Source: Coptis chinensis (Eukaryota; Streptophyta; Magnoliopsida; Ranunculales; Ranunculaceae). Taken from it: a DNA stretch of 64,000 nt. Position numbers and translations under genes: made by a program. This document shows, in pieces, positions 22,201-32,811 of this stretch. The DNA lies in the NCBI GenBank assembly GCA_015680905.1, contig CM027382.1, forward strand, positions 4,278,001 to 4,342,000, written 5' to 3'. How positions within the stretch are numbered: the first letter of the stretch is position 1; each line of letters begins with the position of its first letter. The notes below the pieces were generated by a model that saw nothing but the letters and a program-made list of their open reading frames with translations, had not been told where the DNA came from and ran no database searches.

Positions 22201-23132
22201 TCCCCAGCTTCTTCAGATTCCCAAATACATATTCTAGGAAAATTCCTTTCATTCAAACTACCTCTTCCACTAACAACCCCATCATCAACTGAAGATCTCT
22301 TTCTAGTTGTCCCCAACATAAAATTATCCGCAACAACTAGAGGGATATTATTATTAATCTCATCATTCTTACTACTAGTAGTACCACTTGGATAAAAAGT
22401 ACCATTCAGTTTCTGCTGTTTCAAATCCTTATTCCAACTACCAACATAACAACTTCCATCAGGCCAAGTGAAAACACCATTACCTTTAGGTACACCATTT
22501 TCCCATAACCCATCATATCTATTCCCATTAGCCCAAATCAAAATACCCCTTCCATTAATAACCCCATTTTTCCATTCCCCAATATACTCATTCCCATTTC
22601 TCCATAAATATCTACCATGTCCTTCTTGGTAATTCTTCCTCCATAAACCTTGATAATAATCACCATTCACATAGTTTTTCTCACCATACCCATTTTTCCT
22701 ATCACTAGTCCAGTTACCTTTATATGTATCACCATCTGAACCAATAAATGTACCAAACCCATCCATCCTCCCTCCTTTAAACTCTCCTTCAAATGTCGCT
22801 CCAGATGGCCAAGAAAATTTCCCCTTCCCACTTGCTTTACCTCTTTTCCACTCTCCTTCGTACATACACCCGTCTTTCCAAAGATACTTCCCTACACCGT
22901 GTGGTACGTTAGTTACAAACCCACCGGTATATAGATCTCCGTTTGGTAAACTTTTCTCAACTACTAATGATATTATGAGGCTTGGATTTGTTGTTGGTGT
23001 TACTCTTCTGTTTCCCCCGCTCCGGTTAACCGGAATCCGGTCACCCACTAGTACTAGTTGTTGGTCTGATTTTTTCTTCTTGTTTGAGTGATTCGTCAGT
23101 GTGTTTTCTCGCATTTTTTGTGTTTTTTTCAT
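19287..23132 (-). CDS. PIP5K: Phosphatidylinositol 4-phosphate 5-kinase with N-terminal MORN repeats
   Basis: Eight exons on the minus strand: 23132-21997, 21887-21723, 21561-21396, 21215-21105, 20997-20804, 20692-20571, 20427-20352, 19605-19287. Junctions are GT-AG, phases close, and the product is 762 residues. After a basic N-terminus come eight MORN repeats (about residues 66-250; pattern YxGxWxxGxxxGxG), then the PIP kinase domain. Motifs seen: [10 protein letters not shown] (ATP-site lysine), [34 protein letters not shown] (metal-binding IID) and the activation-loop end DPKLYSKRF. It would phosphorylate PtdIns4P to PtdIns(4,5)P2 at the plasma membrane. MORN plus kinase is the plant type-B architecture. 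The exon 6/7 junction is the least certain: an acceptor at 20427 keeps phase, while an upstream one does not. Intron 7 holds a SINE-like sequence. Confidence 0.93.
20020..20122 (+). mobile_element. tRNA-related SINE fragment in PIP5K intron 7
   Basis: It contains a box A-like 'tagcaaagtcgg' (20040-20051) and a box B-like 'ggctcgaaccc' (about 20085-20095), spaced as in a RNA polymerase III tRNA-type promoter. A short AT/A-rich tail follows ('taatataaaaaaaactc'). It is antisense to the host gene. No tRNA fold with an acceptor stem is visible, so SINE rather than tRNA. Confidence 0.6.
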
Positions 23133-25613
23133 GGTTTTGTTTTATTTTTTCCCATGGGAAAATATTATTCTCAAACTTTTTTTTTTTTTTTTCTTTTCAG
23201 GAAATGAGGTGAAGACTGGAATGAGAGAAGAAGAATAGTTTGAGGAGAGAGGAGAGTATTTTTGAGCTGCCGGCTTTACTTTACTACCTAGGGAAACGTT
23301 GCCAGGGCAACCAAAATTTTGTAATAACAACTGCTTATTTTCCCTTTATTTTTTTTGCTTGTACTAACTGACGGAATTGTCCTTGTGTTGGATGAGGGAA
23401 GTTACGAATGAGGGGTTTTTTTTCGGTATTCGTGACGTGACGGAATAAATGAGGGAATTACTGGGTGTATGTATGTACGTTTGGTTTGGCTGTGTGGAGT
23501 CAATTTACGGGTTTGTCTTTGGAGAGAGAGATGGGAGGTTTTGGCATATAATTCTAGTTGATGGGAATCAGGTGGATATGGTCGGTTATCGACTATTTTT
23601 TTTTGTCACTAGGGAAGGGAAGCGTCCAAAATTCATATAGTGACGCTTCATGAGCCATCTGCTAATGTGTCTAAGTTTTGTGGTATAAACCGTATACGGA
23701 GTAAAGTTTACAGATTTTTTTTTTCTAATGAGGTTGTAAAGGGCATGTGTAAAAAGTTAATACCTAATAGAGTGAGATGAAATTTCGTCATTTGGAGTTA
23801 ACGCCACTTCAACTGACATTGACCGTTCAGGTAATATCCTAATAAGAATTAGATAGAGCCTAATATGTGTAAAAGTGTAGTTGTACACCTCCCGTTAGTG
23901 ATGCAACAACAGTCGCTTTAAGCTAGACCCTCTGAACGCTTAAAACTTAGTTTGTGCATATATGAAATTTCGTCGTTAAGTTGACAGTTCTCCAATCTAG
24001 TTGTGTTGTCTAGCCGTCCTGGTCATCAACGTACACTTGCATTTGTTTAATTGGTGGAAAAAACTCAAAAAGTCCGTATAGATTCATTTTGTTGCCCATG
24101 GAGCCAAAACAGATACCTCTAAATTTAGGCATCGCAGTTCCTGCCATCTACTCACAAAGCTTTAATCTGACCCAAGTTTCAACTCTCATCAGGCTCTTTT
24201 TACTGACTTAATAAGTTGTTGATTAAGTTACACCATCAAGCCCCCGAGGTCCAGACTCTCTCAGTTGTACACTACACAGTTAATAAGTTGGTGATTAAGT
24301 TACTGTTTAATGGAACTATGTAGTGACGTAGTGTACGATTAATGCAACTTTGTAAACTTGTGGGGTTAATGTAATTCAATTACACTAGTATAAATACACT
24401 ATAACTGTTCAATTTATTTCAATTCAAATTCCAAACACCAACAGTACAAAACATATTTGCAAGTTGCAAGCAATGTCAGCCAATTTTTTTTAGATACCGT
24501 TGGAGTTTTGATTTTATATGGCAATTTGTTTTATTAGATCACCTTTGAATGTTTGGTTAAAAAATGAAAATGAAAATCAAGTTTGTAGGACAATGGCGTG
24601 GAACTATTGTAGCTAGGTGGCTCATTGGCTCATCAATCATGTGAGATTGCAAAAAATTATCATTTTACTGTACATAAACTATAAAGTTAAAACTACGGAT
24701 GAGATATAATTGTATTTTTTTTAATGTACATGTAAAATGTATATTAGCTTATCTAGTTAAATCAAGTCAATTACCGTCATCTTTATTTCTCATGTTAATA
24801 TTTAGCGGAAAAAAAATGTATTTATCTTTTATCTACCATATTTATATCGAATAACAGATCAAATAATTAGCAAAAAATTGTTAAAAGCCTTCAAAGTTCA
24901 AACAGGATGAACTTTTTCTTTTTAGTAGGTAGAAACAATGCCACATGGCTAAAAGAGAGTGGGACCAAAAAAGAAGTATTTACCTTTGGGACCAGCCGAT
25001 CTAAACTCACGATTCATACGTCTCACTCCATCTGACTCCGTGGTCCCATTCTTTCCCTGGTCCTACATCTACAGCAATGTTCAGCTTGAGTGCTTGACCC
25101 TATGATTTATGGCTATTTTGAGCGACTATAAAAGAACAGGACCGGGAGCAAAAAAAGTAGGACTTCAAATCATCAATTTACGCTATTTTCGAATGGGCGG
25201 GACCACTACATGGTTTTGGGTTTTGGCCTTTGGATCACTATACTATAGGTCCAAACATGAACATGGACCTTTCATGATTTTGGTGATTTTTGGTATAGAT
25301 GTTGTTGCTTGGAGCATGAGTTATGTTTGTGAATTTGTATATTGTTTGGAACTATTTTTTTTTTTCTTCGATAATCTATATTGTTTGGAACTAATGAGAT
25401 GAGAAGTGGGGATTTGGTATTGAACCCATAGTTTGGGATTTCAGAGTTATTGAAAATCTGAAAAAACCGAAATTTACAATATTTCGACCCATATCACATT
25501 TTGATTTTGACTAATTTCAGAATCTTCAATATTTCAATTCTGTTATTTCCATTTTTTTGAAAAACCAAAATATCATAAAGAATTTCAACTTGTAAACATT
25601 GATTGAACGTTTG
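23133..25613. other. PIP5K 5' region and intergenic DNA
   Basis: 23140-23330 has a T-rich tract and AG-rich stretch consistent with promoter or leader DNA. From 23640 on I see only AT-rich, stop-filled sequence; a 97-codon frame at 25109-25402 has no recognisable similarity. Confidence 0.4.
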
Positions 25614-25980
25614 CAAGGCCCAAAATATTGCTAAGATTTCTGAGATCTCGTCGATATATCTCGTTTTTTGGGGTATACGAGATGGATATATTCGATATAT
25701 CTCCACCGAAGATTGAATCTTATTTTTGTCGATATATATCATAAATTCCGATATATTAATATATATATTAATCGATATATACGATATAAATGGTTGGTTT
25801 TGATCGATTTTTATTAATATATTAACAATATTTTCGATATAATCAACGATGTTTTTATATATCAATATACAAAACAAATTTTTGACTGGTCAATAAAAAA
25901 AATAGAAATTTATAATCTTTTTAATATATTCAATATATATCATTTTTTGGGTACACGATATATTGTTTGGAATTCCATAT
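25614..25980. mobile_element. Second, decayed copy of the GGCCCAAAATAT Mutator-like MITE
   Basis: The left end caaggcccaaaatattgct matches the TIR of the element at 3397-3804, and the interior again consists of 'cgatatat' phrases. The right end is rearranged ('gtacacgatatattgtttgg' in place of the TIR). No target-site duplication was found. Confidence 0.6.
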
Positions 25981-27503
25981 TTTCGTCGTTGGACATTTGA
26001 ACCAAAAGTCCAGAACTCAAGCCGAAATGCCGAATAGTAGCTAACTTTGAGAAACCTGAGAAATGTACTTTACCAACGAAAAATATGTATGACAATATTT
26101 AACACATGCTAGTAAAGTTCATGGGACTCCTTGTCACTCCTTAAGTGCATAATTTAAGGAGGATTATATATTATATACCCCCGTCTGACACAGTGGATAG
26201 GTCAAGTTTTTTGCCCCTACGCTATTAGTGACAATTTCCGGTTAACTGTATAATAGAAGTTTTAGTGTTGATGTAGTGAAATTCACGTATACCAGATTAC
26301 CAGTTAGAACATATATTATATATTGATTTGCTAGGAAAAAGAAGAACATTTTGCCATTAAGGATAGTGATTAGAGATTTGTTGTATGTAGTGAACAATAC
26401 AGTAATTTTCTATAGTAGTGCAAACAATATATTAATATATGGTTGAAAACTTGAAATAATATTAGTATCTCTATTTTTGTCAAACAATCTACAATAATTT
26501 TTGTCGACAAAAAGATCATTGGACATGAAATACAATATTAGATGGACAGTTGCAAACTTTGCAAAACCAAAGCCATCCATATTCAATAGCGATTTATACC
26601 GAAAATAATGAACTGAAGTCCAATGCGCATCAATAAATCAACAAAATAATAATATTTTACTCAGCCTCCCACATTGTGGGCCACATCTTACTGTATTGGG
26701 CCATTATTTGTGGGCCCGAACTCGGAAGGGTCTGCACAGCTATAAGTTCACGATAAGCGCGCAGCTCATTCCACCATTAATTGGAATTCCAATGCCCTGG
26801 GGATAACTTTGATTAGATTTGCAAAACCAGTTCTTGAGGGTTTTAGAATACATGAATTATATTTTAATACGAGATGCGAGACATTTCTTTGCCAATTAAT
26901 AATTGAAAGAATCATGATCCTGCTGAGTTTACAACATTTTTTTGTAAATTAGTACATGTCTTGAGATTATTTGACGGCTGAATACACCCAAAAATTAGAA
27001 TTTACATCAGACATTTACGTTATTCCGAATGCTGTTGTTGGCAATAGCCAATCTGTATTCAGTTTTAATTAAATAGATTAAATCATCAAGATAATTAGAA
27101 GTGTGGTAGATAATATAGAATTCACATTAAGTTAAGAAGTCTTACATGATTATGACCCTCCTAACTAAAATCCTCATTACTCCTCCAAAATATGTGCATA
27201 TTATATTTATTGTCCATAATCTAAATAGGAATTAATGGTTGAGCAAAAGTCATATATACAGATATGCTCTTAGTGGGAAGTGATATACAATATACAAACA
27301 ATGGCTACAGGTTCAATTGACTCGTATTGGCCTCAACATTTGGGTTTATGCTCAAAAGTGGGGAGATGCTATGTCCATCAGGTTATCCACTTCTATAGTT
27401 TTATCTTCTATATTGTTAGTTGATAGAGGTTAGTATAAAGTCATAAAAAAGATGATGCTATCTCTTGAAGTTCTAACTAACTCAGTCCCAATTATGTTCT
27501 ACC
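25981..27503. other. Intergenic, nothing recognised
   Basis: AT-rich sequence without long frames, TIRs or domain similarity that I can see. Confidence 0.4.
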
Positions 27504-27665
27504 TATAGATATGTCATTTAGTGGCAAGTTGATTGAGGGAATGGGAAAGATTCAAATACATGCTCAGCTTATTCAAGTGCATCATCAATCAACTGTATAA
27601 GCTGAGCATGTATTTTAATTTTTCCCATTTCCTCAATCAACTTGCCACTAAATGACATATCTATA
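27504..27665. repeat. Near-perfect 68-bp-arm inverted repeat (candidate MIRNA or hairpin siRNA locus)
   Basis: Arms 27504-27571 and 27598-27665 are complementary over 68 bp with a 26-base loop. Only three positions differ: two would be G:U wobbles in a plus-strand transcript and one is a C/U mismatch. The flanks diverge immediately. In plants such a foldback is either a young MIRNA or hairpin-siRNA locus or a foldback transposon with both arms intact. I do not recognise the arm as a known miRNA. No target duplication is evident. Confidence 0.85.
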
Positions 27666-27873
27666 ATAATAATGGAAAATTTTAGCAAAACTATTTTTTC
27701 AAGTCACGAGAAAAAAACAATAGAAGCTCCCCGAATAAATATCTATCAACCATGCAGTCATACCTAAAATGAACAAAGTGATTCCAAGAAAAAAAAAAGT
27801 GATTCCCATAAAGAAGAAAAATTAACTAGGTATTCCAAAAGGTTAACTCGAGGAAAAATTCATAGCTCGTAGC

Positions 27874-28677
27874 CAGGGGCGGACTCAGGAGAGGGCTGCA
27901 CCAGGTTTCAGCCTGGGGTCGTTTCATTAAATAATAATAATAATAATATGCCTATTAGCCCATTAGCCCAAAGAAAAAGAAAAAAACAAAAACGATTCTT
28001 TCTCCCTCCGACTATGACCCCCCTCAGTCTCTCTCTCTCTTCATCTCTTGATTCTTCTATTCAGAGTCTGCTCCTGAAACTATTCGTGGTGATTTTGCTG
28101 TCGAGATTAGTAGGTAATTAGATTTGTTGTTCATTTAATTTGTTACATTGGTTTAGTTGTTGTTTTTGATAGATTTCAGTTGCATGAGTTGGTCTGATTA
28201 TAGTATAATCTTGTTATAGTTGTTTGAATTAGAATTGGGTGAATAAGATATTTTATGAATTGCAAAACCATTTCTACCTCTCCCATGGGTAGTATTGAAA
28301 GTTTGAAACCATGTTTTTTTTAAGGAGTAATATATAAGGTTTCATGTTTAAACAAACATTTGAGAAACTTGTGGGCATTTCTTTTGGTCCTCACCATGAT
28401 GGGAATTAAAATTAACAATCTAGATTTTAATTAATAGTTATCATTTTTATTTAGTTTAACATATATAGATAGTGACGATAACAATTGAGGTTTTCAGTAA
28501 TCCATATGCTGTGTTTCAGTCCTTTAATTTTTTGTACCACCTTCTTCTCTCTGGGTGTAGTTTTTATTAGGCTTCTCATCAAATAGTTAAGAGAATGTGT
28601 CTATTATTATTTTTTGTTTAAGACTCTAATTATCGTTGTTTAGCACGGAGAGAGTTGAAATACTGAGTCCGCCCCTA
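27874..28677. mobile_element. Non-autonomous hAT-like element, 804 bp
   Basis: TIRs: left CAGGGGCGGACTCAG, reverse complement of right TAGGGGCGGACTCAG. Flanks are CTCGTAGC (27866-27873) and CTCATAGC (28678-28685), an 8-bp duplication with one difference, as made by hAT transposases. The interior has a (taa)n run, a CT-rich tract (28018-28055) and exon-like sequence ending near a GT at about 28112. No transposase remains, so the interior may be the leader of a lost transposase or captured DNA. Confidence 0.85.
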
Positions 28678-28872
28678 CTCATAGCATGCCAAGAAGACAC
28701 GTGATCAAGTTGTTGTCTTTTTTTTTTTTTTTTTTTTACAGGCACAAAATTTTCTCATGCTCATATCTCGTTAGATTAAGGTTGGAATTTACTTGCATCT
28801 ATCATTCACGTTAACCCTGCAAAATTTAATTTGGCTTCTTGTGTGTGGACTGCCAAAGTCTTACCTGGTCCC

Positions 28873-29321
28873 TAGGGCTGGTCATCGAGCTACCTGAGTC
28901 GAGTTTTGCTATACTCGAACTCGCATTCGAGCTTAATATTAAAGCTCAAGCTTGACTCGTCTAGTTATACTAATAGCTCGAGCTCGACTCGTTTTACAAT
29001 TCGAACTCGAGTTTAGTTATGCTCGTTTGAACTCGAACTCAAGCTCAAACTCAAAAAAAATGTATATAAAAAATTAAAACTAGTATAAATTGTAAATTAT
29101 AGTTAGGTATAAAATATAAAATGATGTATAAATTATAAATTATATACTAAGTATGGGCTTATAAAACGAATAGCTCGCAAGCTACTCGAACTCGAACTAC
29201 TTGCTATCTTGAATGAGCTTTAAATTAAGCTCAAGCTCGACTCATACTTTTGTGCGGACGAGTTTGAGTCGAGCCGATGCTCGAATTACTCATGAACAGC
29301 TCGACTCGATGACCAACCCTA
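28873..29321. mobile_element. hAT MITE, 449 bp, with perfect 8-bp target-site duplication
   Basis: CTGGTCCC flanks both sides (28865-28872, 29322-29329). TIRs: TAGGGCTGGTCATCGAG on the left, TAGGGTTGGTCATCGAG as the reverse complement of the right (16 of 17 identical). Interior sequence is rich in 'gagctcgagctcg' subrepeats that make an internal foldback. A short frame across its right end is incidental. Confidence 0.92.
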
Positions 29322-29640
29322 CTGGTCCCAACATCTATATATTTAGTTCACGGCAACAAACAAAAAAACGTTTCTATGTCAAGTATCTAATATAGGACAC
29401 AACAAACCTAATGAATCACCGGCCAGATCATCCTTTTTAATCAGCACTATGAGGAATACAAGTTCAAACTTCAAAGTCCAATGCCATTCAGTTTATAAAA
29501 ACGCGACCAACTGAAATATGATAATGGATGCAATCTGATCAAGACTTGCTTGGAAACGTTCTCGAGTGAAAGTGTGAAACTCGATCATACTACATGGATT
29601 GGATTTGAATGTAACACGTGCAACTATCTGCTGCCTCCAT

Positions 29641-30028
29641 AGTATAAAATATCGCGATAAATATCGAGATTTCAACAAAAGAAATATAAATATTGTGATA
29701 TGTTTAGAAATATATAAGATTATAAATATTGGTAATATTTCGATGATATTTATAATATTGGTGATATTTTGAGTTTATGGGGATATTTGGAAATATTTGG
29801 TCATATTTTGTGTAGATAATAATTTTATTTAATAGTTACCATTATATTTCAAATAAATATAAATGATATATCAAGAAATATCTACAATATCCATGATATT
29901 TGTCGATGTTTTACATATATCCACAATATTTACATATGAAACAATGTAAACTATCTAAAAAAAATAATATATCTACAATATCAAAAAATTGAATATAGAT
30001 AAATATCCATATTTTGATATTTTATACT
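29641..30028. mobile_element. AT-rich TIR element with 'aatatc' subrepeats
   Basis: It begins 'agtataaaatatcgcg' and ends with the inverse ('agtataaaatatc' on the reverse strand). The interior is a degenerate array of 'aatattt/gatatt' phrases reminiscent of, but distinct from, the Mutator-like MITEs at 3.4 and 25.6 kb. No target duplication is visible, so the transposon class is uncertain. Confidence 0.5.
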
Positions 30029-32811
30029 GCTATACACTATTATTTTTTAGATCCAAAGACTTGATTCGGATCAGGGATCACCGTGAAAAATATAGTGATC
30101 AACTGACCGCAAATATGTACATATCATGTGAGCGTCTTTAGTGTGATTTGATTTTTTGGTGTATGCATGAGATGTTGTGGGTTGGCATTGCTTGGTTGGT
30201 ATAGACGGGGAAGAATGTCTTATATATTCTTTTTGCCAAAGATATAAGATGTATCTATGGGCAACTGTATTATTTAACTCTGACCTTGATACAAAACTTA
30301 GTTTAGTATTATATGATCTTAGGAACCATGTATACTTTTATCAGTTTTATGGGAGAATGTTCTTTTACAGTTCTCCATTTCTTCTGATCTCCCAAGGATT
30401 CTCTAGCAAGACTCTTTTTTTTGGTAACTCTCTAGCAAGACTGTGAGAGGTACAACTCACAAACATATACTTTATTCACAAATTCTCTTTAGACAAAACA
30501 AAACTATGTAGGCATATAAAAACAAAGATCGGTAGGAACTTACAGATGTGGACAGCATGAATTTTGGAACTAACGTGCATACCAGATTCTATTTTGAATA
30601 TAAGTTATAATCCAATTCTTTGGTGACAATTGACATGCATTACTTGGTATCCGAACTCCGAAGTGGACCACAGACGTGCGTCAAATCCTTGTAGGCAATC
30701 TCCTGTATTATTCGTATATTCTAAGACGTAAAATGTCGTATTATAACGTGTATAAAATGTACTACACAAGTACACAATTCTATAGAAAAACTTATCGAAG
30801 TGCTATTGTTACTATGAGCCTATGAGTTTACAGAATTAGGGCAATACCATGGCAGCAAGTGGGTAGTTTGCTGTACATGTCTAATTTTGTATATAGAGCT
30901 CACAAACATTCTCATTTTTAAGAATAGGTTCCACTTAGAAAAGGGGTCGTCAATCATAAGGAAGCATTGACGCATTGTGCCACGACATGAATTTGGATCC
31001 CCACTCACCTCCTAAAGAATTGTCATATTTCTAGTGATTTTGCGTAAGAATCTTCATGTGGGGTGATGAATTGAAGGAATGTATTTGTACGTCTTGTACT
31101 AGTAGGTATGACACCTTCAAACAAAAGCAGTGAGGCGAAAAAGAAATGCATCAAAAATATTTTTGTCTTCAAAAGTAGAAAAACTAAATTGCTGAACAGG
31201 AACAATGGCTTGTGTGGACGGTGTGGTAACACGGGATACATTTGTCATCGCAAGTATGATGCAACAATGACATAAGATGTAAATCAAGAGACTAACTAAT
31301 TTCCTAGAGGTTGAACACTTATATAAATGATTTAAGTCCTTGTATCATAGCGGTTATTATTTGCTTCTGCACCATCCGGCACCGCCCACTTGTCATGAAA
31401 CTTTTTGGGGTCTTGAAAACTATCATTTTCAACTAAATATTATCATATGATGTGTGGGGAATGGAATTGACATCATCCCCTCCTTCAGGGGTGGTTTGAC
31501 GGGTGCCAATGTGCTATCAAACTCAATACTATTTGACAATCATTTTGATCCTCATGGTGCAAATGATTGGGTGATTTGCCCTTCTATCAAGAACTCGCCA
31601 CATAAAATTTCATGTCCATCGATTATGGGTTGCGTGGATTTCATCTTTATGTTAATAGTGATCGAGTAATTCGTTTTTGCAAAAAAAATTTACGCGACTT
31701 CGATCCCAAAACACTTGATGCACGAAATGTGTGTCAAATATAACAACCATAGTACAAAATATCCCCATACCTGGGGATATATCGACCCTCAAATACATTG
31801 TGATTTTGATAACAACAGTGATTTTGGAGTTGATGATTCCTGAAAGAAATGGTGAGGCTGAAAAAACTAAAAAATAAAATAATGAATTGTAGGAGAGAAG
31901 ATGAATTAGTTTAGTTCTATGAAATTAGAAAAAGAAAATATGTAGATAGGAGCAATCAATAGCAGGACACTAATTAGACAGACAGAAGGACAATAAAAGG
32001 TTCGGTTTGTAGGATAAGGTACTGACATAACGACGATATGAGAATAGACTTAATTGAATAAGCATATGTACATAGGCAACAAACTCATTATAACGAGAAC
32101 AACGTATCGATGCATCAAGTCCTCTTGGTTGGTGCAAGACACAACACGATCTGTTGATAAAGGCAAGTAAAATGGATTGGACCACCAAGAGTCGCTTCCA
32201 TGATAAACACCACACATTTGTGTTCAAGGATGGTTAATGGTTAAATGCTCCCCACTTTTTTTTTTTTTTCTCATGGCGCATAGTTTCCGGTAGGTCACAG
32301 AGGTAATTCTAATAACATGGTTAACTCACTAATCAGAAAATGAAACAAATCAATCTCTAATAAAGGGCTAAACTATAACATTTAAAAGTTCTTTTCTATG
32401 GTCTGATTTATAAAACTAATCATGGCTAAAAAATACACCAACATAACAAGGACAATGAATAAACTCATAAATGTTCGAAAGTTCTAAATATTACTATTTT
32501 CATTAATAATCTAAGTTTGTACAGTTAACGTTGACATGCTATACACAGCTCTGTATACAAACAGCATGCTACCTATTCAAATGCTGTAGTGGTTCTATAG
32601 CAGCTCAGTGGAAGGCCCAAACGCAAAAACAAATCCGTATGTAGGTCGCCCATGAACTAAATATGTAATCTGGTGGCAATGTGCTCACATCTCTACGATA
32701 ATTCACGAAGGACCAAAAAGTGCAACAGGGATTCCTTGTTGGCATCAATCTACTATCTTCATGTAGGCCATCTTCAGTGAAGAAAAAAAATAAGAAGATG
32801 GAAAATGAGAT
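30029..32811. other. Intergenic, downstream of the phospholipase gene; no gene recognised
   Basis: About 2.8 kb of AT-rich DNA with scattered short frames. A cysteine-rich phrase near 31206-31250 weakly recalls a retroelement zinc knuckle but lacks the needed spacing. The last few hundred bases may include phospholipase 3' UTR. Confidence 0.4.

Noticed and set aside
25494..25877. 127-codon minus-strand Ile/Tyr/Asn-rich frame
   Set aside because: Same repeat type in the second MITE copy; no domain similarity.
31200..31255. Retroelement zinc knuckle (CCHC)
   Set aside because: The phrase CGRCGNTGYIC lacks the His and last Cys spacing of CX2CX4HX4C, and the frame is not open around it.
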